The notes under the pieces were generated by a model. It made no database searches. It was not told where the DNA came from and worked only from the letters and a program-made list of their open reading frames with translations. DNA of 63,865 nt from Alphaproteobacteria bacterium. Lineage in GTDB: Bacteria; Pseudomonadota; Alphaproteobacteria; UBA8366; GCA-2717185. Made by a program: the position numbers and the translations under genes. The stretch covers positions 1 to 63,865 of the forward strand of contig WLWY01000004.1 of the NCBI GenBank assembly GCA_012103325.1, written 5' to 3'. Below, one piece after another: positions 9,269 to 17,879 of the stretch (its first letter is position 1; the number at the start of each line of letters is the position of its first letter).

Positions 9269-10425
9269 GAGACCTCTGCGAAATGGGTAGCAACTTTGTC
9301 GAAACGGTGATTCTTTAGAGTGATCGCTATGACGGAGGTCTTGATGGGTGAGAAGCGGGTTGGTGAGGGTGGCTTTGCGGATGCGTTTGTGGCGCCGGGT
9401 GCGGGTTCGAATAAACGTCTGGAGCGTATCGAAGGTCTTTTCGACTGGTCTCGCTTCGAGAAGCTCCTGAAGTCGGTTCGCTCGAAGAAGGGGCGCAGAG
9501 GGTATCCGGCGCTGTCGATGTACAAGGCGGTTTTGCTGCAGCAATGGTATGGTCTTTCCGACCCGGACCTGGAGGAGGCGTTGGGGGATCGTCTGTCGTT
9601 CCGACGGTTCTGCGGGTTCTCGTTGAGCGACGAGACACCGGACGAGACGACGTTCGTGCGCTTCCGGGCGGCGCTGGCAGAGAGGAAACTGACGGCGAAG
9701 CTTCTGGCGGAAACGAACCGGCAGTTGGAGCGTCACGGGCTGATGCTGAAGACGGGCACACTGATCGATGCCACCCTGATCGAGGCTTCGGTCAGCCGGC
9801 CGTCCGGTGTTTCCGGCGGGCGTTCGGCGCTCGATCCGGATGCCGATTGGACGCGGCGCGGGCGCACGGCCTATTTCGGGTACAAGGCGCATATCGCCGT
9901 CGATCAGGGCTCCGAATTGATCCGCGATGCGATGATGACGTCGGCCAAAACCTATGAGAGCGAAGTGGCCGACGCGCTGATCCAGGGCGACGAGCGGGCG
10001 GTCTATGCTGACAAAGCCTATGAGCACAAGGAGCGCCGCCGGCGCCTCAAGGCGAGGGGCATCAAGGACCGGATCATGCACCGCAGCCATAAGAACCAAC
10101 CGGCGCTGCCGCACTGGCAACAGGTCCGCAACCGCCTGATCTCCCCGATCCGCGCTAATGTCGAGCGCCTGTTCGGAACTCTGAAGCGGTCTTACCGATA
10201 CCGCCGGGCCCGATACAGGGGGATGCAGAAGAACCAGTCCCACCTTCATCTCCTGTGCATCGCCATGAACCTGAGACGTGCCGAAACTCTTATGCCCTGA
10301 CGCCGTCCCTTGCCGATCTCGTCAAGAGCGTCCCAAAACCCAACGCGAAAAACCGCCAAACCTATGCACCAACCTCCAAACCCAACGATTATCTCCGATC
10401 CTGAACCCGTTTCGCAGAGGTCTCC
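9268..10425 (+). mobile_element. IS5-family insertion sequence
   Basis: The element is about 1.16 kb. It starts GGAGACCTCTGCGAAAT and ends with the inverted sequence GTTTCGCAGAGGTCTCC, giving a near-perfect terminal inverted repeat of about 20 bp. TCAA occurs directly before (9264-9267) and after (10426-10429), consistent with a 4-bp target duplication. The exact ends are ambiguous by one base, because CTCAAG also repeats. It carries a single intact transposase gene and sits inside a GC-rich palindrome. Confidence 0.88.
9344..10300 (+). CDS. IS5 family transposase
   Basis: A DDE transposase of about 318 residues. The N-terminal helical domain contains YPALSMYKAVLLQQWYGLSD. The catalytic aspartates lie in GTLIDATLIEA and VYADKAYEHKE, and the glutamate in RANVERLFGTLKR with the Y-R region behind it, the standard IS5-group DDE layout. 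I chose the ATG at 9344, which has GGAGG five bases upstream; earlier in-frame starts at 9320 (GTG) and 9329 lack a good ribosome site. The gene is intact. Confidence 0.93.
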   Translation: MGEKRVGEGGFADAFVAPGAGSNKRLERIEGLFDWSRFEKLLKSVRSKKGRRGYPALSMYKAVLLQQWYGLSDPDLEEALGDRLSFRRFCGFSLSDETPDETTFVRFRAALAERKLTAKLLAETNRQLERHGLMLKTGTLIDATLIEASVSRPSGVSGGRSALDPDADWTRRGRTAYFGYKAHIAVDQGSELIRDAMMTSAKTYESEVADALIQGDERAVYADKAYEHKERRRRLKARGIKDRIMHRSHKNQPALPHWQQVRNRLISPIRANVERLFGTLKRSYRYRRARYRGMQKNQSHLHLLCIAMNLRRAETLMP

Positions 10426-10539
10426 TCAAGGGGGAGGACTAAGGTGGGGGTGGACGGCGGTGGCCCAATACGATTTCGCGCAGGCTTGCGCCCAAAGTTG
10501 CATACATTTGACCCGACTATATCCCATCGCGTCGCACGA

Positions 10540-11700
10540 TCATCCGTATTGCACAGCGGCCCGCCCGACTTTCTCCCGCGCGACGATCAGCTTCATGATC
10601 TGCGCGGTGCCGTCACCGATTTCCAGCCCGATCACGTCACGCAGCCGCTGTTGATGCGGCAGATCGCGGGAATAGCCGGAATGGCCGTGCGTAAGCAGGC
10701 ATTGATGGATGATATCGACGGATTTCTTCGGCGCCAGCCACTTCGCCATCGCCGCCTCGCTGGTATGCGGCAGGCCGGCGTCGCGCCGCCACAGCGTCTC
10801 GAAGCAGATCAACCGCGCGGCCTTGTAGTCGGTCTCCGCTTCGGCGAGCGGGAAGCTGACGCCTTGAAATTGCGCCAGCGGTGCGCCAAACGCATGGCGT
10901 TCCGTGATGTAGGGCCAGGTTTCGTCCAAGGACGCCCGTGCCGCGCCGAGACATTGCAGACCGATCAGCGCGCGGCTGTAGTCGAAGCCCTGCATCACCT
11001 GCCGGAACCCCTGCCCCTCATCGCCCAGCATGTTTTCCGCCGGGACCCGGACGGAATCGAAAAACACCGATCCACGGCCAACCGCCTCCGACCCCAGATC
11101 GGAAAAACGGGATTGCGTGATGCCGGGACCGTCCAGCGGTACGAGGAAAGCGCTCACACCGCGCGCGCCATCGTCTTCACCGCTCGTGCGGGCGAAGATG
11201 ACCGCCGCGTCTGCCTGATCGGACAGCGACATCGATGTCTTCTCGCCATTCAGAACGAATTCGGCATTACCCGTACGCTCGGCCTTGAGTTGCAAATGCG
11301 CCGCGTCCGATCCGCCGCGCGGTTCCGTCAGCCCAAGCGCCACGATCTTTTCGCCCGCAACCATTTTCGGCGCCCAGGCTTGCGCTACTTCCGGCCGGGC
11401 ATGCGTGACGACGATCTGCCCCATCAGCGACGCGAGGAGCTGAACATAGGCGACGTTCAGATCCGCATAGGCGATTTCTTCCATGATCAGTCCCGCGCTG
11501 ACTCCATCGAGGCCAAATCCGCCGAATTCCTCGGGCAGATCGCCGGCGACAAGGCCGAGCGCACCCATCTCTCGGATGAGTTCCGGTTCGATAACACCAG
11601 TCCCTTCGCGAGCCTGGTATCCCGGGGCAATCTTATCTCGTGCGAATTTGCGCGCCGTTTCCTGTATTGCCTGCTGTTCATCGGTAATGCCGAATTCCAT
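10540..11700 (-). CDS. Acyl-CoA dehydrogenase, cyclohexanecarboxyl-CoA dehydrogenase-like
   Basis: A 386-residue FAD enzyme of the acyl-CoA dehydrogenase family. The N-terminal helical domain starts MEFGITDEQQAIQ. The middle domain has GLTEPRGGSDAA, which contacts FAD and the acyl-CoA. The C-terminal domain has FDYSRALIGLQCLGAARASLDETW and ends with IGDGTAQIMK, where an aspartate occupies the position that holds glutamate in the common YEGT motif. The overall sequence reminds me of AliB-type cyclohexanecarboxyl-CoA dehydrogenases. It is divergent from an SDR gene 74 bp away, with which it may share a pathway. Confidence 0.82.
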   Translation of the reverse strand: MEFGITDEQQAIQETARKFARDKIAPGYQAREGTGVIEPELIREMGALGLVAGDLPEEFGGFGLDGVSAGLIMEEIAYADLNVAYVQLLASLMGQIVVTHARPEVAQAWAPKMVAGEKIVALGLTEPRGGSDAAHLQLKAERTGNAEFVLNGEKTSMSLSDQADAAVIFARTSGEDDGARGVSAFLVPLDGPGITQSRFSDLGSEAVGRGSVFFDSVRVPAENMLGDEGQGFRQVMQGFDYSRALIGLQCLGAARASLDETWPYITERHAFGAPLAQFQGVSFPLAEAETDYKAARLICFETLWRRDAGLPHTSEAAMAKWLAPKKSVDIIHQCLLTHGHSGYSRDLPHQQRLRDVIGLEIGDGTAQIMKLIVAREKVGRAAVQYG

Positions 11701-11774
11701 AAGCGTTTCCGCCGCGTTATTGATCGAACCTCTGGGCCATCATAGTCTGCCCGAACACAACAGGGCGACCAAAC

Positions 11775-12632
11775 ATGGCGGGAGACAACAATAAATTTGG
11801 CTCGAGCGACGCAGAAATGGTGGCGCTGCCGACGGTATTCGCATCGGATCTGTTTCGGGGCAAGACCGTCCTGGTTTCCGGCGCCGGTAGCGGCCTGGGC
11901 AAGGCCATCGCGGTCCTGTTCGCTCGGCTTGGTGCGACGCTCGCCGTCTGCGGCCGCAATCCCGAGAAAATCGAAGCGGCCGGCGACTTCTTCCGCACGC
12001 TCGGCGGCGACGTCATGGTGCACGCGATGACTATTCGCGACCCGGATGCCGTGGCGGCGATGATGGACGCGATCGACGAACGCTACGGCCGCCTCGACGT
12101 CCTGATCAACAATGCCGGCGGTCAGTTCCCGCAACCCGCCATCGACTATTCGGTCAATGGCTGGAATGCCGTCATCGATACGAACCTCAACGGCACCTGG
12201 CACATGATGCAGGCCGCCGCGCGCCGCTGGCGTGACAAGAAACAGCAGGGCAGCATCGTCAATATCGTCGCCGATATCTGGCGCGGCATGCCCGGCATCG
12301 CCCACACCTGCGCCGCACGCGCCGGCGTCATCTATCTGTCGAAGAGCGTCGCCATCGAATGGGCCCCGCTGAACATTCGCGTCAATTGCGTCGCGCCCGG
12401 CTGCGTCGAGAGTACCGGCTTCAACAACTACCCCGAAGAAGGTGCGGCCACGTTCAACGAGTCGAACCCGATGCGCCAGACCGGGGATGAGCAGGACATC
12501 GCCGAGGCGTGTGTCTATCTCGCCGCGTCGTCCGGGAAATTCGTTACCGGCGAAGTCATCACCGTCGATGGCGGACAGCAGCTCTGGGGCGACCCCTGGC
12601 CAACCGGACGCCCGGACTATTTCAAGCTTTAA
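11775..12632 (+). CDS. SDR family oxidoreductase (enoyl-CoA reductase-like)
   Basis: A 285-residue short-chain dehydrogenase. NADP-binding GAGSGLGKA lies at about 36-44 and the NNAGG motif at about 112-116. The usual YxxxK pair is absent: the aligned segment reads HTCAARAGVIYLSKS, so Thr and Arg stand where Tyr and Lys are expected. This is seen in the 2,4-dienoyl-/trans-2-enoyl-CoA reductase-like branch, which fits the divergent acyl-CoA dehydrogenase gene next door. It ends 4 bp from the convergent SMP-30 gene. An ATG at residue 15 is an alternative start. Confidence 0.78.
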   Translation: MAGDNNKFGSSDAEMVALPTVFASDLFRGKTVLVSGAGSGLGKAIAVLFARLGATLAVCGRNPEKIEAAGDFFRTLGGDVMVHAMTIRDPDAVAAMMDAIDERYGRLDVLINNAGGQFPQPAIDYSVNGWNAVIDTNLNGTWHMMQAAARRWRDKKQQGSIVNIVADIWRGMPGIAHTCAARAGVIYLSKSVAIEWAPLNIRVNCVAPGCVESTGFNNYPEEGAATFNESNPMRQTGDEQDIAEACVYLAASSGKFVTGEVITVDGGQQLWGDPWPTGRPDYFKL

Positions 12633-12636
12633 GAGC

Positions 12637-13617
12637 TCAAATCTTGACCTGCCAATGCGAGGGCACAGCACCAGCGATGGGGCTGCGGAAGGAATAGATC
12701 TTGTCGTCCAGCAAGTTGCCCATATACGCGGTCTTCCGGTCCGGTCCACCGAAAGCAATTGACGAGATACTGCGCGCCACATCGGACACGACCGAATCCA
12801 TGTGCTTCCGGCCTAGTTCCCCGCGCTGAAAGGCGTCTTCCACCGTCGCCAAGGCGTCGGCGTCGCAATCCTCGAACACGATCGTTTGGTCGCCATTCGG
12901 CGCCACATGGACCAGACGGTTCGAAACGACACTGGTCATCCAGATACCGCCGGCTTCGTCGAAGGCGAGACCGTCCGGATAGACGCCGGCTCCATATTCC
13001 GTGACTGTTTCCTTCGCGCCAAGCGACCCGTCACCGCCGATCCGAAGCCGGCTTGTCCGGCGGCCGAAGGTTTCGTTGACAACCAGCCATTCACCGGACG
13101 GATCGACAATCGCCTCGTTGGTATAACCCAGCCCATCCGCGACAATCCGGGCGGTACCCTTGTCAACTAGGATGATGTAGCCATCCGTGACATCGCCACG
13201 ATAGGCCAGATCGCGCGGCTCATGCCGCGTGCTGACCGTGATCCAGACCCGGCCCTTGGCATCCACCCCGACGAAATTCGTCGGCGGCACCGGTTCGCCA
13301 TCCACTTCCAGAAGGAAGGGCGTCGCCGTCCCGTCCGCTTGCAACCGCCACACGCCGCCGCCGGCCGGGTTCAGGTCGGCGAGCAGAAAGTCACCCTCGG
13401 CCGTAATGGCAAACCCATTGACGCCAATCGCGTGCGGCGTCGATCCGGCTGCGGGCAGAATATGATGCGGTGTTCCATCCGGCGCGATACGTGTCACGCC
13501 GCCGTCCCAGTTGGACACAAGCGTGTCGCCGGATTCGAGGCAAAGGACGCATTCGGGTCGCGATAAATCACGTCCGAAAAAATCCAGGTCATTCTTTTTG
13601 ACTTTGAAATCGAGCAT
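12637..13617 (-). CDS. SMP-30/gluconolactonase family protein
   Basis: A six-bladed beta-propeller hydrolase of about 326 residues. Conserved metal-site regions are visible: RPECVLCLESGDTLVSNW near the N-terminus, YTNEAIVDPSGEWLVVNE in the middle and YPDGLAFDEAGGIWMTSV near residue 210. Family members hydrolyse aldonolactones. The neighbouring upstream aldo-keto reductase could supply a lactone by oxidising an aldose, so the pair plausibly forms a dehydrogenase-lactonase step. The start at 13617 has AAGGA seven bases upstream; an ATG nine bases earlier (13626) is also possible. Confidence 0.82.
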   Translation of the reverse strand: MLDFKVKKNDLDFFGRDLSRPECVLCLESGDTLVSNWDGGVTRIAPDGTPHHILPAAGSTPHAIGVNGFAITAEGDFLLADLNPAGGGVWRLQADGTATPFLLEVDGEPVPPTNFVGVDAKGRVWITVSTRHEPRDLAYRGDVTDGYIILVDKGTARIVADGLGYTNEAIVDPSGEWLVVNETFGRRTSRLRIGGDGSLGAKETVTEYGAGVYPDGLAFDEAGGIWMTSVVSNRLVHVAPNGDQTIVFEDCDADALATVEDAFQRGELGRKHMDSVVSDVARSISSIAFGGPDRKTAYMGNLLDDKIYSFRSPIAGAVPSHWQVKI

Positions 13618-13634
13618 TTCACTCATCCTTGTTT

Positions 13635-14678
13635 TTAAGCCGTCGGCGCATCCGCCCGGAGCAAACCTTCGGCCTTCAGCTCTGCCCAAAAATCGGTCGG
13701 TATTGGCTGATTAAGCAACGCCGCGTTCTCCGTCACATGCTCCGGCGCCATCGCGCCGGGTATGATCGATGCGACCGCCGGGTGGAGGAGCGGAAACTGT
13801 AATGCCGCCGCGCGCAGGGGAACCGCATGTCGTGTGCACACCGCTTCCATGCCGCTCAGTTTCGCGACAATTTCAGGCGGTGGCGGCTGGTAGCCGTATA
13901 CAGCATCGTCCCTCGCACCGGTTGCGAGGACGCCGGATGAGAACACCGAGCCGATGACGACTCCGATCCCCTTTTCCGCGCACAATGGCAACTCCTCGTC
14001 CAGCGCGTCCTGGTCCATCAGCGTGTAGGGCATGGCGACAAGGAACATGTCGGGATCGAAGCGTTCCAGGAAGCGCGGGATGAAACCGACATTGTTGATC
14101 CCAAAACCGACGCCGCCAATTTCGCCGCGCGCCCGCATATCCGCGAGAACTTGCCATCCTCCACCGCGGTCCAACTGCTCAATCGCGCCGGCAATGCCGC
14201 CGACACCTTGCGTGTGCGAATTATTGTCCTCCAGCCGCTCGTCAAGATCGTGAACGAAGAGCAGATCGACCTTGTTCAGGCCCAGCCGGTGCAGGCTGTC
14301 TTCGTATGAGCGGCGGATACCCGCCGCCGTGTAATCGAACCGGTAATCGAACGGCAGCCCTTCGCACCACGGCGCCGTAGTGTATCGGTCCGGGTCTTCG
14401 GGCCGGAAGAAGAGCCGACCGACCTTGGTCGACAGGACGAAGCTGCCGCGCGGGCGGGTTCGCAGGACATGACCGGTGCGATGCTCGCTCAAACAATGGC
14501 CGTACCAGGGAGAGGTATCGAAATATGCGACACCCGCATCAAGCGCGGCGTTCAAGGTCGCTTCCGCCTGCGCCTCGCTGATCACGTCAACGCGCTGTCC
14601 AAGGCCGACGCCACCAAATCCCAACTCCGTGACCGAAACCTCGGTCCCGCCGATCACCCGCTTTGCAATGTCCGGCAT
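13635..14678 (-). CDS. Aldo/keto reductase (aldose dehydrogenase type)
   Basis: A 347-residue TIM-barrel oxidoreductase. The catalytic tetrad is visible as D54 and Y59 (YFDTSPWYG), K85 (LSTKVGR) and H143 (LLFVHDLD). The N-terminal ELGFGGVGLG and the long insert with the RYTTAPWCEGLPFDY segment resemble the L-fucose/D-threo-aldose 1-dehydrogenase and pyridoxal 4-dehydrogenase branch. The enzyme probably oxidises a sugar or aldehyde with NAD(P). It precedes the SMP-30 gene by about 18 bp on the same strand and is divergent from the redoxin gene. Confidence 0.85.
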   Translation of the reverse strand: MPDIAKRVIGGTEVSVTELGFGGVGLGQRVDVISEAQAEATLNAALDAGVAYFDTSPWYGHCLSEHRTGHVLRTRPRGSFVLSTKVGRLFFRPEDPDRYTTAPWCEGLPFDYRFDYTAAGIRRSYEDSLHRLGLNKVDLLFVHDLDERLEDNNSHTQGVGGIAGAIEQLDRGGGWQVLADMRARGEIGGVGFGINNVGFIPRFLERFDPDMFLVAMPYTLMDQDALDEELPLCAEKGIGVVIGSVFSSGVLATGARDDAVYGYQPPPPEIVAKLSGMEAVCTRHAVPLRAAALQFPLLHPAVASIIPGAMAPEHVTENAALLNQPIPTDFWAELKAEGLLRADAPTA

Positions 14679-14813
14679 CGCTGATGCCCCTTTTTCACTT
14701 TTTCGATACCCGGACTATCGAGGAACCGGCCTTCCGGGTAAATATCCATGCTGGGATCAATAAATTCGAGTTGGTCCCGCGAACCGACGCAATTAGCGGG
14801 AGCACCAGTGAAG

Positions 14814-15410
14814 ATGCGTGTAGTTGCTCAAAAGCCGATGGATCTTCGCAATCCGGGCTTCGCTTTAGCAGTTCTCGGCTTTTTCCTTTTGTTCGGTTTT
14901 TCCGTTGCGCAAGCGAAGGATCAGCTGAATCAGGGACTTAAAGTCGGTACGAAGATCCCCAACACACTGACAGTGGCGGATCAGAGTGGCGAAGCGTATA
15001 GCCTAAGATCGCTTTCCGGACGCAGCGGCCTTATCCTGCTGTTTACCCGATCGCTTGATTGGTGACCCTACTGCAAAAGCCAGGCGGTCGCCTGGAATCA
15101 ACGGATTAAAGAATTTACGGACCTCGGCTATAACGTTGCGACGGTCAGCTATGACAAAGTCCCGCCGCTCACGAGTTTCGCCAAGCGGCGCAATATCGGC
15201 TTTAAACTTCTGGCCGACTCGGATGCGGCGATCATCAAGGCGTTCGATGTCGTTAATGAAAGCTTCCCAAAAGACGCGCCCTGGTACGGCGTCGCAGTGC
15301 CCATCATATTCGTTACGAACGCGGAGGGCGTCATCACGCAGCGGTTTTCCGAAGTGCCTTATTCCAACAGGCCGAAAATCGATCTGGTGCTGAACGCCAT
15401 TCGAAAATAG
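14814..15410 (+). CDS. Putative selenoprotein: exported AhpC/TSA-redoxin with U-x-x-C site
   Basis: A 198-residue protein if the TGA at 15063-15065 is read as selenocysteine. An N-terminal signal or anchor helix (about 14-35, GFALAVLGFFLLFGFSVAQA) is followed by a redoxin fold: GLKVGTKIPNTLTV, the active site SLDW-U-PYCKSQ (U84, C87), VATVSYDK, LLADSDAAIIKAFDV and IFVTNAEGV. Homologous redoxins read DWCPYC here, so TGA replaces the first, attacking cysteine exactly. Both sides of the TGA stay in one frame to the TAG at 15408. A hairpin with a GGTC loop lies 20 nt after the TGA. The likely role is envelope peroxide or thiol-disulfide chemistry. The alternative is a nonsense mutation. It is divergent from the aldo-keto reductase gene. 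Confidence 0.78.
15080..15095 (+). promoter_or_regulatory. SECIS-like hairpin downstream of in-frame TGA
   Basis: CCAGGC-GGTC-GCCTGG is a perfect 6-bp stem with a four-base loop that starts GG and contains GGU in RNA. The loop begins 21 nt after the TGA. Known bacterial SECIS elements sit immediately after the UGA with an apical loop about 16-37 nt away and a G in its first two positions; both conditions hold. Confidence 0.7.
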
Positions 15411-15503
15411 GCGGCATCTCCCCTAAAGGCGTCTCTGGTGATATGGCTATGGTGCCGGAGCCAACGGTTTCGCGCACGACACCTATCCGCCGGAGGAGCT
15501 GCC

Positions 15504-16739
15504 ATGTCCGCCATCGCGTTCGACATTCCCGAGGAAATAGCCGCCGTCGCAGACGGTTTGCGCGCGTTTGCCGATGCCGAAGTGTTGCCGCGGCACGAAG
15601 CCAACCGCGATCTGTTCGAAGATCCGCGCCGGCTCTACGATGAAGGCGGCCGCTTTTCCGACGCCTTGAGAGCACAAATCGGCGAGGTGCGCCGCGCTGC
15701 CGCGAAGGCCGGTTACTACGCCATGTGCGTACCCGAAGAGCTTGGCGGCGGTGGGCTTGGACATCTTGCCTATTTCGTCGGCTGGGAAGCGCTGTTTCAC
15801 CATTGCGGGCCGCAAAACTGGCTGATGCTCTACGCCGTCAGTCATTGGGCCTTCGGGCCGAGCCGCTTGCTGGAAAAGGTCACGCCCCGTGCGCGCGAGG
15901 AAATCCTTGCGCCGCTGATGGCCGGCGAAAAATCGATGTGCTTCGGCTTATCCGAGCCGGGGGCCGGCTCGGATGTGGCTGCGCTGAAAACCAAAGCCGA
16001 GCCGGATGGCAATGGCTGGCGCATTTCCGGCCGCAAGATCTGGACCTCGAACGCACCGATCGCGGATTACTGCATCCTGTTCGCCATCACCGACCCGGAG
16101 CGGGCAGCGGCCCGACGCGGCGGCATCTCCGCCTTCCTCGTGCCAACCGACGCGCCCGGCTTCGAAGTGCAACGCGTCATCAGACTATTCGGGCACATCG
16201 GTGGCGATGAGGCGGAGCTGCGGTTCGAAGATTTGAAAGTCGAACCTTGGCAGCTCGTCGGCGACTTGCACGAGGGGTTCGCCATGGCCCTATACGGCGT
16301 GTCTTTGGGACGAATCTACAATTCGGCGCGAGCGGTCGGATATGGCCGCTGGGCGCTGGAGCAGGCAATGGAATATGCAAACACCCGGGAGGCATTCGGC
16401 CAGCCTATCGCAGAATATCAGGGCGTTACCTTCCCGCTGGCAGATTCAGCGATGGAACTCCATGCCGCGCATTTGATGGGGCTGAATTCGGCAACATTGC
16501 TGGACCGAGGCGATCGTGCGGTGAAGGAGTTGTCCATGACAAAAGCTTATGCTGTTCAGGCCGGATATCGTGCCGTGGACCGGGCAATGCAGACCCATGG
16601 CGCCATGGGGTTCACCAACGAACTCGGCCTGCATGACGCCTGGCATGCGCTGCGCGTCGTCAATGTCGCCGACGGCACCAACGAAATTCTTCGCCGGACA
16701 ATTGTTCAGCGAATGCGGAAAGGGGATACAGATTTATGA
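15504..16739 (+). CDS. Acyl-CoA dehydrogenase
   Basis: A 411-residue flavoprotein dehydrogenase. The start ATG at 15504 follows GGAGGAG by five bases, so it is preferred over upstream starts. The middle domain contains FGLSEPGAGSDVAALKT and a KIWTSNAPIADYCILF strand. The C-terminal helical domain has ANTREAFGQPIAEYQGVTF and ends HGAMGFTNELGLHDAWHALRVVNVADGTNEILRR. As in the enzyme at 10540-11700, the canonical YEGT is ADGT here, with Asp at the usual glutamate position. The N-terminal insert (about 40-60) is longer than in typical short-chain enzymes. Substrate unknown. Confidence 0.87.
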   Translation: MSAIAFDIPEEIAAVADGLRAFADAEVLPRHEANRDLFEDPRRLYDEGGRFSDALRAQIGEVRRAAAKAGYYAMCVPEELGGGGLGHLAYFVGWEALFHHCGPQNWLMLYAVSHWAFGPSRLLEKVTPRAREEILAPLMAGEKSMCFGLSEPGAGSDVAALKTKAEPDGNGWRISGRKIWTSNAPIADYCILFAITDPERAAARRGGISAFLVPTDAPGFEVQRVIRLFGHIGGDEAELRFEDLKVEPWQLVGDLHEGFAMALYGVSLGRIYNSARAVGYGRWALEQAMEYANTREAFGQPIAEYQGVTFPLADSAMELHAAHLMGLNSATLLDRGDRAVKELSMTKAYAVQAGYRAVDRAMQTHGAMGFTNELGLHDAWHALRVVNVADGTNEILRRTIVQRMRKGDTDL

Positions 16740-16756
16740 TCTAACACCACGCGGCG

Positions 16757-17818
16757 TTAGATCATCGCGTGCATCGAGACCATGCTATGTGCACTGTCGA
16801 GCGTATAAACCGTCTTCTCGCCGAACCCTTTGATCGCGATCTCTCCGCGATCCCTGAACCGGAAATCATGCTCGATTAGCGCATGCATGTCCTCGCAAAG
16901 GGTAATTTCCATTGGCTCGGAAAGCTCTTCCATCCGTGATGCCAAGTTCACGCCCGGACCGAATATGTCGTAGACGTATTTCTGAACGCCGACAATCGAT
17001 CCGATCACCGTACCGGAGTTAATACCGATACGGCATCGCCACTGATTGGTATGCGCTGCGTTTCGGCGCTCAAGATAGCGCAGGACCAGAACCGCAACCT
17101 TAGCGATGTTCTGCGCATGCTCCGGGGTCGCTTCCGGAATGCCGGAAACCGCCATATAGGCGTCACCGACCGTTTTGATCCGCTCGCAGCCAAACTGCTC
17201 CATGATGCGGTCGAAGGCGGTAAAGATATCGTTCAGTTCAGAGATAACCCCGGCCGGGTCCTGCGAAATCGCCATATCGGTGAATCCGACGAAATCGAGC
17301 ATCAACACAGACGCTGCTTCGTATTTCTGCGGCGTCGTCACACCAAAGGTCTTGAGTTCCTCATAGACTGTTTTCGGCATGATGTTGAGGAGTAGTTTTT
17401 CGACTCTTTCTTTTTCGCGCTGCAGAGTCCGGTTCTGCTTTTCGACCATCGTCGAGTAGGATTCGATCATATATTCCAGTTCTTTGACCTTCGAAATGTT
17501 TTGGCATTCGAGAATCACGACCGGGCTGTCGTTGTGGGTATGTTTCGTGAACTGCAGCGCAAGCGTGACGGACCGTCGTTTAACCTTGATCGTGGCCTCA
17601 CAGGTATAGATTTCGTCGGCCCCTATCTTTCCTTCCAGCGATTTGTAATCGATGTCCGGAAAAACTTCGTCAATCGGCCGGCCCAAGCTCGTCGTACCGG
17701 GCAGCCACTCAATGAAGCGCCGATTGGCGAAAAGAACCTCGCGCGACTCCAACTCCAATATCGCCAAGCCGACGCCAACAGACTCGAGCAGCATCTTGTT
17801 GAACTTATCGAGCTTCAT
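16757..17818 (-). CDS. PAS domain-containing class III adenylate cyclase
   Basis: A signalling enzyme making cyclic AMP. Residues about 8-110 form a PAS-like sensor (LLESVGVGLAILELESREVL), 112-150 a signalling helix ending VEKLLLNIMPKTVYEELK, and 165-345 the cyclase. Metal ligands D175 (MLDFVGFT) and D219 (KTVGDAYMAV), base-selecting K215 and D284, and transition-state N291 and R295 (FGPGVNLASRME) are all present; the K/D pair argues for ATP rather than GTP. No membrane helix is seen. The start is uncertain: GTG codons at 17874 and 17887 are in frame, the latter overlapping the globin stop. The upstream truncated globin is almost certainly cotranscribed. Confidence 0.85.
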   Translation of the reverse strand: MKLDKFNKMLLESVGVGLAILELESREVLFANRRFIEWLPGTTSLGRPIDEVFPDIDYKSLEGKIGADEIYTCEATIKVKRRSVTLALQFTKHTHNDSPVVILECQNISKVKELEYMIESYSTMVEKQNRTLQREKERVEKLLLNIMPKTVYEELKTFGVTTPQKYEAASVLMLDFVGFTDMAISQDPAGVISELNDIFTAFDRIMEQFGCERIKTVGDAYMAVSGIPEATPEHAQNIAKVAVLVLRYLERRNAAHTNQWRCRIGINSGTVIGSIVGVQKYVYDIFGPGVNLASRMEELSEPMEITLCEDMHALIEHDFRFRDRGEIAIKGFGEKTVYTLDSAHSMVSMHAMI

Positions 17819-17879
17819 AACTGGCAGACTCGGACCGAGATCGCCATTTTCGCTGTCTGAATCTGTCGCTGTCACGACG

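Noticed and set aside
15055..15393. A 112-codon open frame overlapping the redoxin 3' half
   Set aside because: It is in another frame, Arg/Ser-rich and without homologous motifs; the redoxin frame explains the region.
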